A stretch of DNA of 64,000 nucleotides from Holothuria scabra (GCA_037179385.1 CM074188.1:25065318-25129317), one strand, 5' to 3'. Counted from the first letter of the stretch, positions 35,391-47,231 are shown. Translations and numbers: made by a program. The notes: a model not told the origin generated them from the letters alone.

Positions 35391-35813
35391 AATGTTAGGA
35401 ATCAAAAGATGTTGTGTTGTAATTGCAGGCCCCTTTTAAATACCGGTTAAATTTGTCGTTCTTCTTCGATCAATGTTTAAAGTTTTATACACACTATAGG
35501 TACATTGAATTTACTGAAGACAACACCAGTATCAATTATTGATATAGAAAAGGCATTCATCAAAATGGTAACCAAGCAACTAGAGATATGACTTAGTATA
35601 TTAAGTGTCTTTTAATAATTTTTATCAATTATAAATCAGCTAGCATAGAAACCTGCCCTATTTGAGGTGTGAGATCAACGCTAATATTTTGTTTGTTTAA
35701 TAAATGATAGCAAATATAACTATACGGAGTTTTCAAAATGCCATGCAACTTGCCATTATGTAGAAATTATTTGTTTAAGCTTTAATGATAGGAATTCTGT
35801 ACGAGTACGGATA
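35391..35813. other. Non-coding stretch
   Basis: AT-rich, nothing recognised. Confidence 0.35.
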
Positions 35814-35817
35814 TTAA

Positions 35818-36068
35818 CCCTTTGCCGTTGTTTGGGTCCTTTTGGACCCGGACGGAGAGCGCGGCGGTCACCCATCTTTACCGTTTCTCGCGGAGCTCGA
35901 AACTGCGAGTAGCTACCGGAAAATTCGGCCACAACAACGAGAGAGACAATAGTTTAAGTTCACGGGGTCAATAGCCTACGGAAGCTGATGCGGGGCGTGC
36001 TACGTCCGCTTTTCCGCCCACTCCCGAGGCCCGCAAATACGCCCCGATTAGAGCACAACGGTAAAGGG
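35818..36068. mobile_element. piggyBac-like MITE, CpG-rich
   Basis: TTAA at 35814-35817 and 36069-36072. The inverted ends are CCCTTTGCCGTTG and CAACGGTAAAGGG. The TTAA target and CCCTTT-type ends are those of piggyBac elements. The interior is unusually GC- and CpG-rich and matches 62305-62541 in the opposite orientation. Confidence 0.8.
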
Positions 36069-36339
36069 TTAACTCGACGATGTCACAAGTCAACAGGGGC
36101 AGCACCAGGGTAATTAAGTTGGGGCAAAGCATGAGTTGAGTGCACCTTTTGCTCTTTTTTCCTTCTAAATTCACTTTTTCTTGCGAATATAGGGGGAGGC
36201 CGCCTAGGTACCTCTTTGAAGATACCCTGCACGTCAACATAAGAAACTTACAAAGAGAGGTTAGATAATTTATCAAACTTTTATACTAATGGACGCATAC
36301 GATAGTAATTTTTTATTCGCTGTACGGTTTTCGAAGATG

Positions 36340-36485
36340 CCACACTTTACCCATTGCTGTTGTGCTTAGTGCTCAGTATAAGCGATGGAGTAGGGGAAAA
36401 AAGCCAGTGAGCCACAACTGGAAAAACCGTTGCCGGCTCGACTTGATTTAATTGGTTGAAAAGTGGACCATAAAATTCCTTCTAA
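36340..36485 (+). repeat. SINE-A, 3' part only
   Basis: Begins inside the SINE body ('cattgctgttgtgcttagtgctcag') and continues through CCACAACTGGAAAAACCG to CTAACCTAACC. The tRNA head is missing. Confidence 0.65.
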
Positions 36486-36764
36486 CCTAACCTTTACACT
36501 GGGCAAAGGTTTTACGTTAAAGGTTCCAATAATTTTGTTACTTATATTTGAAATTATCTGATTGTAACATGAAGCATTTAGAAGAGACCGCCGGTTTTGG
36601 ACTTAGGTTTTAAAATTATGGGTTACAGACAGAACTTTCAAAAAGGCTACACTCCTATTGATACAAATTTTCACACTAATGAATAATTTAAACTCATTGC
36701 GACTGAAGTGCTGGAACAGCACATAGACAGATCTCAGCTCAGGAAGACAAATCTTAGCTCTAAA

Positions 36765-37028
36765 TATAGACGAATCCGGACAGTCATGTGATGGTCTTAT
36801 TTTAGTCGGAAATAAGTGGGGTCCATCACCTTTAGTCTTTCAACTTCCTTGCTTACCTGTATCATGGGTGGTTGTACACTGAATTGTATCTTGATTCCCT
36901 CAGTTTCACTGAATATGAGGGTTTAAAATTCATGTAGTAGACAACAAATGAAGACAATTTAAGCCTGATGGACCCCACTGATGGGGCCCACAGTTACGAA
37001 ACACAAGCGCTGATCGAATTCATCTATA
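36765..37028. mobile_element. TA-target MITE, TATAGACGAATCC family
   Basis: TATAGACGAATCCGGACAG at the left and GCTGATCGAATTCATCTATA at the right are inverted. It is the reverse-oriented relative of 46655-46915 (shared GGGTCCATCA, GGTAAGCAAGGAA in either orientation). Confidence 0.7.
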
Positions 37029-37640
37029 TTAGGGTGGAAATTAACTCTTCTCAAATTAGAAGTGAACATGTCATCGGAAAAAGTCATTCTTACTATTTTA
37101 GAGTGCATGTTCAGTATTCAAGGTCCTTCCCTCAACCGCTCAAGCCAATTCACTCTTCTGGAGTAAAGTGGTATTTGCGTGTAGTTTGCGACTGCGACTT
37201 ATTTTCTAAAAATTTGTGAAATACTATAAGCTATAGTATCACAGGAAGCCGTGCACGCGCGATCTGTGACCTGCGAATTTGTCTTTGTTACTAAAGTTAG
37301 CCTACACCCAAACCAAAATTACACGCGCATTTTAATTTGGGCGACTTTTACCGTAATAATCTGTATATTGAAATTCTCAATAGCCTCAAAAATGAATGTG
37401 CGAATTAAGTGTGTAGTGACTCACATAAAGACTGGAAGGCCAAAGCTTCACCAACTGTTGCATAATGTTAGAACTGACTTCGCTCTAACGTATATCGCTG
37501 AAATGTCGTGAAACAACTTTATCAAAACAAGATGCCATTTGTCCGAGGATGGATTTCCAAAAAAAAGTGGGGACGATTGTTCATTAGTGGAATATGGATG
37601 AGAATGTGGTATTTACTGTCTTAGCCAATTAAGATAAAAA
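37029..37640. other. Non-coding stretch
   Basis: An 86-codon ORF (37251-37511) lacks motifs. No bounded repeat. Confidence 0.3.
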
Positions 37641-37644
37641 GCTT

Positions 37645-38040
37645 AAAGTGTACCTCACGTAAAAAAAAGAAAGAAACAAACAAACAGTATATGTATTAGA
37701 CAGTATAACAAATGACACTTCTAACAGTTAAAAATGTTTTATGACCTTGAACACTTCCTGTTTGCTTGTATAGCATGTTGTACAGAGAGGGCTTAATTAA
37801 TTACATTACTCTTTCGGAAAAACGAAGAAATACAAAGATTGTAATTTGAATTGTACGATAATGACATCACAAATTATTGCGCAATGTATCATTTTAAATT
37901 GAGTGAATAAACTTCAACATTTATATCTCGGCTTAGGAATGTCCTATGAAGATGGGAGTTGAACTGTTACAAATCATTTTCATGCTTAATTTTTCAATTT
38001 TTGAATCTTTTGAATTGAGGTACATTTTAATTGAGTTCAA
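37645..38040. mobile_element. Repeat family D, near-complete copy
   Basis: TTAAAGTGTACCTCACG at the left and TTGAGGTACATTTTAA at the right are inverted. Interior words GACATCACAAATTATTGCGC and GAGTGAATAAACTTCAACA recur at 35150-35390 and, reversed, at 56380-56515. Confidence 0.65.
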
Positions 38041-39440
38041 ATGATGAGAAGAAGAGGGTCTAGATCAGTATGGTGCTTAAAGGCATATATCATATAGCGT
38101 TCCAAAGATACAAATACCAACAGTATCAAATTTCACACGTCAAAAAGAATGTCCAATTATAAAGACAAACAAAAGAAATCTGAGACAATGTGCACACATT
38201 ATATTATAACTTTCTGTGGCTTTGTTGAAAATCAGAGGTATCTTTTAACAAAAATAACTAATCTTTAAAGTGTGATATCTTGAGTTAGAATAGGGTTATT
38301 GCGACAGGGTTTGAAAGATACCGTGTGATTTTTTTATTATTTGCAAGACCCAGGTGAAAAGCCACAAGAACATGCCTTCAATGACTACGTGGACGCGTTT
38401 CAGAGCAAGTTCTCTTTTTATTGTAGCAGTTGATCGCAATCGATGGAGTTGGCGTCAACAAAGGTGGTCTTTTGGAATCTAAATGAGTATACCCGCTCAG
38501 AAAATTAGGTCAGTGGACTCTAGAATGAATTCGACATCGTCCAAACAAAAACACTTGACTCTCAGTCTGTCAGAAACTACTATTAAAATAGGAAATGTTG
38601 ACAGACTCACCTTCTGCATATCCCAAAAGAATCAAAATCAGAACAGCTCTCGCGAAATCCATATCTAATACATTCACCTCAAGAAGTATACCTTGTGATA
38701 AAAACCGGATTCTGCAGCAAAAATGATAAACGCAAGCCGCTCACAGTTGATATTTTTTCAGGGAGCTGGTGTTAAGAATTCCCTAATATATCATAAACAA
38801 ATGTTAAACTTAGAACGAAAAATATTAGGCTTTAGTTTTTCAAATTAAAACCGGGAAACGCAAAACAAACGAAGATGAAAAAATTCAAGCTTTGTTAGAA
38901 ACCAGTAAGAACAAAACAAGATCGAAACAACTACTGAATTCTAAAATGTGGGTTAACATGTCCTCAAATTTGCATCATTTATTTTAAATCTAGTAAACAA
39001 ATGCAAAATCCATTTAGTTGGACAGGACAGCTCAGTACTGGGGTGTCATATGTACAGTAGCCAATAAATCCATCTCTTCAATACCAATTGTATGTGAATC
39101 ACTAGTACGGACACACACGCTATCCAGGTAACATCATTTTTTCGTTTTAATTTCAAAAATCTTTCTAGTTACGAATAACGATGTCTTTCAAACATTGATA
39201 AAAAAAAATAATGATATAAACATCAATCAAAGCTGAAAGCAATGCGACATCTACCAGATCAATCCTTTGGAGACTTCTAAAGAATGGAAAAGTTTATGAA
39301 GCATTAGGGTTAAGTCTGAATAATTGGCATAAAGTATTTTAAAAAAAATTAATTTCAGTGTTTGAGAAGTAAATCACGATGTCACAATTTTCAATATTGG
39401 AAATCTTGTGTTAATATCAGTTTGAAGGGTCTGCCTTAAA
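38041..39440. other. Non-coding stretch
   Basis: AT-rich; nothing supported. ORF 38483-38668 has no domain. Confidence 0.35.
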
Positions 39441-40000
39441 TCTAAGGTTGTCATAAGGGGGGGGGGGGGCTAGGGAATTCGGTCAGAGTGGCCAGAGTGC
39501 TTGGGCGCTTTCAAGGCAGATAAATACCTTGAGCCTCAGAATAATCCAAGTCTTGGATTTCTAATATTTTCATTCCATTTCTCGCCATCTGGTAGATAAC
39601 ACCCCCCCCCCATTCACCCTTAATGAATAAACATGTAGTTCTTGAGAACAAATTTTAATTTTTATCCTTTCCAGTGGAGGCGCTATGGGGCGAGAGGGAA
39701 AATTGCCTCCCATAGATTTTTCCCCGGCCACTTCCCTCCCCCCGAAGTCAAGTCAGTTAGGATTTAGGTTAACCCCCCAAAATGAATAATACACCTCTCC
39801 TGAGACTTAAGTTTTCATCCAGAAATATGCTAAAATCTCAGAGCTCCGGGGGCTTTGGGCTCGGTTTCGAAAATTTTGGCCCCTACATTTTCCTTTGACC
39901 TTTGATCCCCCACCCCCCTAATTTTGACATTCCTTCCACAAGCAACTAAAAATAATATGACCATTATGGTCAATGCTTTTGTCAGTTCCAGATTCAATAT
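39441..40000. mobile_element. Degraded hAT-type sequence with G/C tracts
   Basis: Contains a long G run near 39460, a C run near 39600 and CCAGTGGAGGCGCTATGGGG at about 39675, similar to family-B ends. Boundaries could not be fixed. Confidence 0.4.
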
Positions 40001-40424
40001 AAGCCCCGTCCACAGTATGCGACTCGATGCGACGCAACGCATTGCAACGAGATTGTTCAGACGCGTTGCAAAGTTTTGCGACCAGTTGCAACTAGTTGCA
40101 AATAGACGCGCAACCCGAGTTTCATTCGACTGAACATGCATGTTCAGTCGCATGAAACTGAAAGGTGCAACCGACAGCAATGACGGACTTCTGGAATGAA
40201 GCCCGCGAAGATCAGGTAATCGAAATGGACAGAACACATTGTTGTCTCTTCAACGTTACAAATTAAGGGTATGTTAAATGTTAGAATTTTGCGTAAATCC
40301 TTCATGGACTTGAGAAATGTTGCAAAATGTGGATACTAAACTCTTAAAACTAGTTAGTCTTCAATCGCTTACCACGACAAGGCAGCTTTGCAATAAGTCG
40401 CGTCGCAAATTGTAGACGGGACTT
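40001..40424. mobile_element. Foldback family E, near-complete copy
   Basis: AAGCCCCGTCCACAGTATGC and AATTGTAGACGGGACTT are inverted ends in T/A-rich flanks. A central palindrome (GACTGAACATGCATGTTCAGTC, 40125-40150) sits between arms full of GCGAC/GTCGC words. A 135-codon ORF across it on the minus strand is a by-product of the inverted arms. Confidence 0.72.
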
Positions 40425-40576
40425 TAAAAGGAAATAACTTTGGATATAACTTCTTCAGCCAAAAGGAAAAATGTTAGACATCAGGGTAAGTTCACCACCG
40501 AGGACCTCAATGTATACAATGTACATTAAGTGACCGCTTTGAAATAGTGCCTAATTTACATTGTAAGGATGATAAA

Positions 40577-40775
40577 TAAGTTAGATGGAGCTGGCCACAG
40601 CCACGGTCACTGCATCTTTCCAGTAGGGGCTCGCTTGCTTGTTTTCCCTACTCCATTTCTTATGCTGAGCACCAAGCACAATGGCAGTAGGTTCCGTTTT
40701 TAAAGTCGGCCAGGACTCGAACTGCCAACCTCCCGACTGCAAGCCTGTTGCTCAAACCACTTGACCGTGCAGTCG
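40577..40775 (-). repeat. SINE-A, minus strand
   Basis: On the minus strand the B box reads AGTTCGAGTCC (plus GGACTCGAACT near 40708) and the body matches 49507-49742. It lies between two family-E pieces. Confidence 0.75.
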
Positions 40776-41179
40776 GCCTACATTTTAAGGAATGACAAGA
40801 CTTTGGTTTTGAGTACTTTAAAGTATAGAAAGAACCACTTTCTCGTAATTATGCAGTGTCAGATGACCACTGCAGCTACAGAGTGAGCTGGGAGGATATC
40901 ATTTAAAGAATATCGCAGATTGAAAAAGCTACTCCCGCAAAATTGTTACTTTAATCAGGGGATTACTTTTCATTTGTGATGTCAAAGAGGCAAGGACACA
41001 TTCTCCACGATTCGATTTACTAATCTTCACGAGTTTAATTCCAGAAGTTCACCGTTTTTGTCACGAGCATGTTTCGGTCTCTAGCGACCAAGAATGTTCG
41101 TGTTCCGTCGCACGAGACTGGTATTGGTGGAATGACTGCTTGCAAATAAATGCAAAAACTTGCATACTTTGCGTCTGAA

Positions 41180-41241
41180 TAATCGCTTCGCAATGGGTTG
41201 CGTTGCATTGCATTGAGTCGCATGGCATGGAAGGGGCTTTA
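41180..41241. mobile_element. Right-end fragment of family E
   Basis: TGAATAATCGCTTCGCAATG, GTTGCGTTGCATTG and GAAGGGGCTTTA match the family. The left end was not identified. Confidence 0.5.
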
Positions 41242-41423
41242 TTATTCCTATATGGCATGTCCCTTACTACAGCCCTGTATACTACTTTTTGCGGATGCAA
41301 TATACACTTCGGGCAGGTGAGAAACAACCTCAGGAGCGTTGAGCCCTTTTCCTTTCAAGGGCCTTGTGGACATTCATAACATCATTTGCGACTGACCTCT
41401 TTCACTACTGAGTCTGAGTTTTA

Positions 41424-41779
41424 AGCCCCGTCCACACTATGCGACGCGACTTATTGCAACAAGATTGTCTTATCGTGGTGAGCGACTGACGACTAACTAG
41501 TTTTAAGAGCATGGTGTCCACATCATGCAACAAGTCGCAAGTCCATGAAGCGATTCACGCAAAATTCTAACGTTTAACATACCCTTTATTTGTTACGTTG
41601 AAGAGACAGCAATGTGTTCTGTCCATTTCGATAAGCTGAACTTTGAACTTAGCTGAACTTTGTTGTCAGTTGCACGTTTCAGTTTCATGCGACCGAACAT
41701 GTGCGGTCGAATGAAACTGTGTTGCGCGTCTGCTTGCAATGAGTTACGTCGCATCGAGTCGCATGGTGTGGACGGGGTT
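41424..41779. mobile_element. Foldback family E, complete copy (356 bp)
   Basis: Left AAGCCCCGTCCACACTATGC and right GCATGGTGTGGACGGGGTTT are inverted. The central hairpin TTTCATGCGACCGAACATG / TGCGGTCGAATGAAA parallels that of 40001-40424. Confidence 0.8.
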
Positions 41780-42622
41780 TTAGTCTGTGGCGGAGTCAGA
41801 ATTTAAAAACCCGGTAAACTAGGGGCAAAGGAAACGTTGGGGCCGAAAAATTCGGGGACCGAACCCTACACTCGCACTCCTCCGCGTGGGATCCAGCTAG
41901 GGCAATGCCTAGGTGGGTATCCCACGGAGGCTTTGAGATTTTAGTATATCTTTGGGTGCAAAATTAAGTTTCAGGTGAGTTACATTATTTTTTATCGTTA
42001 TCCTAGCTCCTAACTGGGGGCAATGAACAAAATGTGAGGGAATATGCCTACAAATCGTTACCTAATGTTTGCCTTCCAGTCCGGTATTTGATATCAGTTG
42101 AAAATCTCTTACTTCTATGAAAACAAGGCGAAGTCTAGAAGGGAAATAGGGTAGCCTAATACAGTACAATTGTGCAACATCCTTTGATCAAATGGGATCT
42201 CAGGCAATAAATGACAACTAAATCTCCAAGGAATATAAAAGGGAAACATGTTTCAGAAAGTTCACGGAAGTAAACATCCCTTTAAGTTGTCATTTTAAAA
42301 TATCAGTACTGACGGATTGATTTATTTCTTGTTTGTTGTTAAGTTCTAGCACTTACTGGTACAGTAGTATGGAAAACTCAGACTGTTGCAAGAGTCAAAG
42401 TGTTTACCCGTGACGCTGCACGTACTGCGAATCACTGATCTCACTGTGTAATCAAAATAGACAGACGGATATAATCAGATCGCCATACACATATTCTAGT
42501 GGAGTGGGAAATGTTAGCTCTATGTAGAGCAGACAATCATAAAATGAAAATTTAATGTAGCATTTAAGCTTGTCTTTCTTAGAATCAAAAGCATAAACTG
42601 TAAAACTCCTAGTCATATTAGG
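41780..42622. other. Non-coding stretch
   Basis: 41790-41940 has hAT-like 'gtggcggagtcaga … ggggaccgaaccc' sequence also seen near 49960. The remainder shows nothing. Confidence 0.35.
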
Positions 42623-42692
42623 CTATAGACCTTATGCATACGATGTCACAGAGCAAAAAGTGCAACCTCCTTTGGGAGCAACCCAAACCAAC

Positions 42693-43488
42693 CTCCTTTA
42701 TAGAGAGCGTGGTGGCCTATTGGTTTAGGTATTGGACTTGTGATCTAAGGATTGCTGGTTCGATTCCCACCTGGGTCATTATGTTGTGTCCTTGAGCAAG
42801 ATGCTTTATCTCGATTGCTTCTCTTCACCCAGGTGTTAAAATGGGTACCTGTGAGGTAGCTTGTATAGTGTTGCATTCCTATGGGAAGTCCCCCAGGGGA
42901 CACGATGAAGTGACACTGTGCCGGGCACGAACAGCAACGGATGTGCACTTTTATAGTGTGGGTTTGACGAGTTAAATAGCCGTGTTCCCATTTGATCCAG
43001 GGAGGTGGATCTTGATCTACCGAGGTGGATCAAACACTAATGGGAACGCAGATCAACAACACTCACTCAAGATCAAGATCCACCGATTTTGATCGACCGT
43101 TCGGGGTAGATCAAGATCCACCGCGCTGGATCAAAGTTTGTAATGGGAACACATCGGTAGATCAAGTGACCCTGGATCTCCGGTTACACTCATGTATGTT
43201 TTTGTGATACATCGATGCGAAATGCATGGCAGGCCGACTTGTAAACATTGGTGACCTTTTCGCGCTTGCGCAATGTGTTCATAAAACACGTTTGATCTAC
43301 CGCGCTCACTCAAATGGGAACGCGGATCTCGATCAAGGTAACTGATGTTGATCCACTTCGGTAGATCAAGATCCACCTCCCTGGATCAAATGGGAACACG
43401 GCTAATGACCAGGGGTAATGATTATGCGCTTTGAAATGTTGAAATACATATAAGGCGCTATATAAATCCAACCATTATTATAAAGAAA
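42693..43488 (+). repeat. tRNA-SINE with LINE-like 3' tail, nested
   Basis: A box TGGCCTATTGG (42713-42723) and B box GGTTCGATTCC (42757-42767) are near-ideal. The flanks GAGCAACCCAAACCAAC (42676-42692) and GAGCAAAACAAACCAAC (43489-43505) form a 17-bp duplication with two changes. The 3' end, GGCGCTATATAAATCCAACC then ATTATTATA, resembles the tail of the LINE at 25955, the usual sign that a SINE borrows that LINE's machinery. The inner MITE at 42979-43402 splits it. Confidence 0.85.
42979..43402. mobile_element. GATC-rich TA-target MITE inside the SINE
   Basis: TA lies at 42977-42978 and 43403-43404. The ends GCCGTGTTCCCATTTGATCC and GGATCAAATGGGAACACGGC are perfect inverses, with inverted similarity continuing for about 50 bases. 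Words GTAGATCAAGATCCACC and AATGGGAACRC recur in both orientations across the 424 bp. Confidence 0.85.
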
Positions 43489-43735
43489 GAGCAAAACAAA
43501 CCAACACACCAACCAACTGACAGCTGATTCGGTCAACCAGTTGCATTCGCGCATAGTCTGCGACACACGTAGGGCGAAATTTTATGCGCACGACCACTAG
43601 TTCCATTGCTTTGCCCTCAAAGATGACGTCAGTATGTCGTCACTGCATAAGGTCTATAGGAAAATATAATCAAAGAGACAGGAGAAAGAATCCCAGTCGT
43701 TGATTATTTCACTTGAGTTGACAGTAAAACATGAA

Positions 43736-43950
43736 CAGTGACGTGCCTAGGATTTTTTCAGCAAAAGAGAGCATCAGGTCACGAACCATTTTTTTTTGGG
43801 GGGGGGGGGGGGGATTTTGGGCTACTAAACTAACCATAGTAAAAAGAACCGTACTTTCCAAATTTCTCGTTTGTGCCCTACAGCTTTGTTGTGGGGCACG
43901 CTACCATTATGTCCTCCCCCCCCCCCTCCTCCAACGCAGCTACGCCTTTG
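43736..43950. mobile_element. hAT-like MITE with G and C tracts
   Basis: CAGTGACGTGCCTAGGA at the left, a 17-G run near 43797, a C run near 43920 and GCAGCTACGCCTTTG at the right. The ends are only roughly inverted and no duplication was found. Confidence 0.45.
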
Positions 43951-44977
43951 AGTATGTACCGGATTTACTTATTGCATAATTAAATCTAGTGAACATGAAA
44001 GGATGGAAAAGAAACTCGTGGCCCTATGAGTTTCGAGGTCTCTTATTGTTATAAATGGTACACTTTTAGTCGGGTTTCTGTGGTACGTTTGTGTCAGCTT
44101 GTATTTAGAATACAATAGAAAGGATAGGCTTTCTCCGACTTCATTGGAAGACGGGAATTGCATGTATGTGCCAACCCAGCTGAAAGTTAATTTTGGAACC
44201 ATTTGGATTAAAACCTCTTGGGCCCAAAAGGTTTCAATTAAATGGTACCCTTCGGAAAACCCTTTGCATTCAAAGGGCCACATTTGGTGTTCGATTTAAA
44301 TTCAACCAATCACAAATGGAATTACCCTTGGCAGAAACCAAACCCTTTTGAAAACCGTTCTGAACCATTCGGAATCCAATGAAACGCTTTGGTTAATAGA
44401 ATTTGGACAAACAGTGTCAATGGATTTTTTTCCCTGTGAAGACTGATATTGTAATTTTATTACAGTGGCTTGCCAGATTTGGTATAATATTGTTTCAGAA
44501 AGGATTTGGTAGTACGTGGTCATGCCTCCTTTTCCTAGCCTTCCCAAAGCCTAAATAAAAACTCGAGATCCTGTAACTGGGATCAGGAATAGCTCCCTGC
44601 TGAGATCTATTTATGCAAGTTTATCCTCCACACGGGGAAGTAGTCTTCTTTGCATAGAATTGGAACATTTCAATGAAAACTAGTAAAAAAGACGGAATAG
44701 AGAGTCTCTCGGATTGGTAAGCGTGGGGTGGTATTCATTTCGAATAGCAGGTTTGACTTCGCTTCGTTTCACTTGGATACCAGTATTGTGTTGACTAAGT
44801 AAATTATACATTGTGTCTGTCGCTAGGCTCGCTTACATTATTTCTGTCATCGGCGACGCTTTATAAACAGGTAAATCTAATTTCATACATCCATATTTAC
44901 ACTGAACATTTCAACACCTTTTGTGACTTTGCAATAGTTGTCATAAGTATGAAATTCTTGAAACAACCGAGTGCATG
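43951..44977. other. Non-coding stretch
   Basis: 44160-44400 contains repeated CCAAACCC/GGGTTT and AAACCCTTT words in both orientations, possibly an old foldback. No gene was recognised. Confidence 0.35.
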
Positions 44978-44984
44978 TGTGGTC

Positions 44985-45185
44985 TGCTTGTTTTAGAGCA
45001 TCACTCTCATTTGGAAGGTAAGCCGTTAGGAGTTCGATTCCTAGGCAGGGTCATATCAAAGACTGTGAAAATGTGCGTGATGCCCCGAATAAACAATATA
45101 GAATAGGGATAATCACCCAGTGCCTCACGACTGGAAAAGAGCCTTGGACGCTGCTAGATTAAAGCAAAAAGTTTTTAGTTGAGTT
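44985..45185 (+). repeat. Diverged SINE-A copy
   Basis: GTTAGGAGTTCGATTCCTAG is a recognisable B box, followed by GGGTCATATCAAAGACTG and a body like SINE-A ('cagtgcctcacgactggaaaaga'). The A box is degraded. Confidence 0.6.
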
Positions 45186-45202
45186 GAGGCGTAAAAATGT
45201 AT

Positions 45203-46638
45203 TAGTAGCGTAACCAGACTTTTTGATTTTTTTTGGGGGGGGGAGGGGCTGAGGGGGGGGGGGGCAACGGTTGACATGGGGGCAAGCAGGAATAACACTA
45301 TCTAAGCGGAGCGCCACCATCAGTTGGCGCGTAGCGTACAGAGAAAATTTTGGCTAAAAATGCCTCTCAGATTGTCGGAAATGGCACTTCCCAGTGTCTT
45401 TGGCCCTGTGAATTTCAGCAAAGTATCCCTTATTTTTGGAAACACAGGTTTGGAAATTTATACTTCCACTATGAATGTTTGCTACATGCCAAAGAGGGAC
45501 CTGCTAGAGTCTTAATAGATTGGTCGAAAAGGTGCTCCACTGTGTGAAAGGGTCGCTTATCCCTCCGTTTATTGCATAAGCTTACCATTTTACTGCTTTG
45601 TACATGTGGAAATAGTCATACCATGCCTTAATTCAAACTGTGAAAATCTGAAAACTTCACATGAACTATGTTTAATTAATCATACACATGTCAAGAAAAG
45701 CAGATGCAAAATTTCACAATTTAATGACTCATGTTTTTTATTTGTATTAAGTTTGATTTATGCCTAATCACGGTTTGCCATTTTTTGTATCAAAAATGCT
45801 GTTGTATGGGGACCTTAACAAATTTTTTTGCTTTTAAAATTAGGCTAATTGTTTGCATTTACTCTTTGATTGTGGTCTTAACTTTTCTTCAGTAAAGAAT
45901 TAAATTAAGCTGGAGCTATTTCTTTGCTTTAAGAAAAATTATATCAGTAGGAACAAAACCAAGAAGATTTCAGTAACTACTGTACAATATCTTCTCTCAT
46001 TTATAAAACTTCTACTTCCACCCTACCCCACCAGCCCACATACACGAAAAATCGGTGTAATTTGTACGTGTTTCAATGCAAACTCTGCGTTCGTACAGAT
46101 GCTTTTGCCACTCATAAATATGGCAGCCGAGTCCCCATGCGATCAAAGCTGTTTGGGGGAGTCCGCCCTTTATCTAGTTCTTATATCTGGCTCTATGGTG
46201 CTGAGGCGGTTCTCCTGTGCACGTAGTGCCCATGGACAACTCTCCTAAGTGTTCTGTGAAACATATATGAGGCACCGACCGACCGCTAATGTGCTGTGAG
46301 TGCATGTAAGTAGGCCTACTACATCCGAACAGGGAGCTAAATAAACTTGTCAGCTACCTGTTCCGAATACAACTTTCAAGTCACCGTGACGGTGCCTTGG
46401 ACTTCTGGAGAAGTACTTCTAATTTACAAAACCCGAACTTCTGTATTGTAGTGACCATTTTTCCGTGCAAGTACTAAAAAATCGTGATAGTCAAGCAATG
46501 TTTGTGGAGTTTTTGTCTCATACAAATTTTGCCTGTTTTTTTTTTCAACCTGTGAATTTCATTTGGGGGAGGGGGGCAAGCGGGGAAGGCAAGGCATTTC
46601 ACTGGGGGCTCCCCCTGCCCCTGCTGGTTACGCCACTG
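45203..46638. mobile_element. hAT family B, long copy (1436 bp)
   Basis: TAGTAGCGTAACCAG and CTGGTTACGCCACTG are inverted. Flanks AAATGTAT (45195-45202) and AAACTTAT (46639-46646) agree at 6 of 8. G tracts lie just inside the left end and C/G tracts inside the right. It holds CTATCTAAGCGGAGCGCCAC at about 45299, shared with 1893-3510. Two overlapping ORFs at 45324-45547 show no transposase motif. Confidence 0.7.
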
Positions 46639-46654
46639 AAACTTATCCATAACC

Positions 46655-46915
46655 TATAGACGAATCCAATCAGCGCTTGAATTCAGTGACTGTAGGCAGC
46701 CATTACTGGGGTCCATCAGCCTTAAATCGTCTTTATTTTTTGTCTACATGAATTTCAAACCCTTATATTCAGTGAAATTGTGGAAATCATGTACAAATTA
46801 GTCTAAAACCATCCATAATACAGGTAAGCAAGGAAATTGCACGATTAAAGGGTGATACACCCCAGTTATGAACGACTGATATCAGATTATCACCTGCTGT
46901 CCGGATTCGTCTATA
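46655..46915. mobile_element. TA-target MITE, TATAGACGAATCC family
   Basis: TATAGACGAATCCAATCAGC and GGATTCGTCTATA are inverted ends. The paralog at 36765-37028 lies in the opposite orientation. It starts 9 bases after the hAT target duplication. Confidence 0.78.
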
Positions 46916-46941
46916 GATATGAGGTATAGATTCCGTACAGG

Positions 46942-47129
46942 TATAGAGGTTATGCACGTGGCGTCAGCGATTTTCAGTTTGGGATAATGGTTGGAACTGA
47001 TCATGCGCAGTACGTATGTTACCGAAACGGGCGGACAACAGCACCTTAGTACCAATTGTTGTAAAACCAACGCCAGGATGAAAGAACAGAGTGACGCTCA
47101 ACGCAGTGACGTCGGTGCATAACCTCTAT
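46942..47129. mobile_element. TA-target MITE, TATAGAGGTTATGCAC family
   Basis: TATAGAGGTTATGCACGTGG and GTCGGTGCATAACCTCTATG are inverted, enclosing 188 bp. Confidence 0.75.
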
Positions 47130-47231
47130 GGAAACTGACAGGCATACAGGTGTACATGAAAATAAAAAATTCAAAGTTCAAGGACACCTTGTCTCTGGAA
47201 TCTTTCACAATATCATCGATAGTTATCTTAA

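Larger units (their letters stand above)
42623..43659. mobile_element. TA-target MITE (outer shell of a triple nest)
   Basis: CTATAGACCTTATGCATACGATG at the left is inverted at GTCGTCACTGCATAAGGTCTATAG on the right. Related ends occur at 46942-47129 (ATAGAGGTTATGCAC). With the SINE removed the element is about 220 bp. Confidence 0.75.

Noticed and set aside
39830..40237. 135-codon minus ORF
   Set aside because: It crosses the left border of a foldback element and its second half is the element's inverted arm, so it is not a gene.
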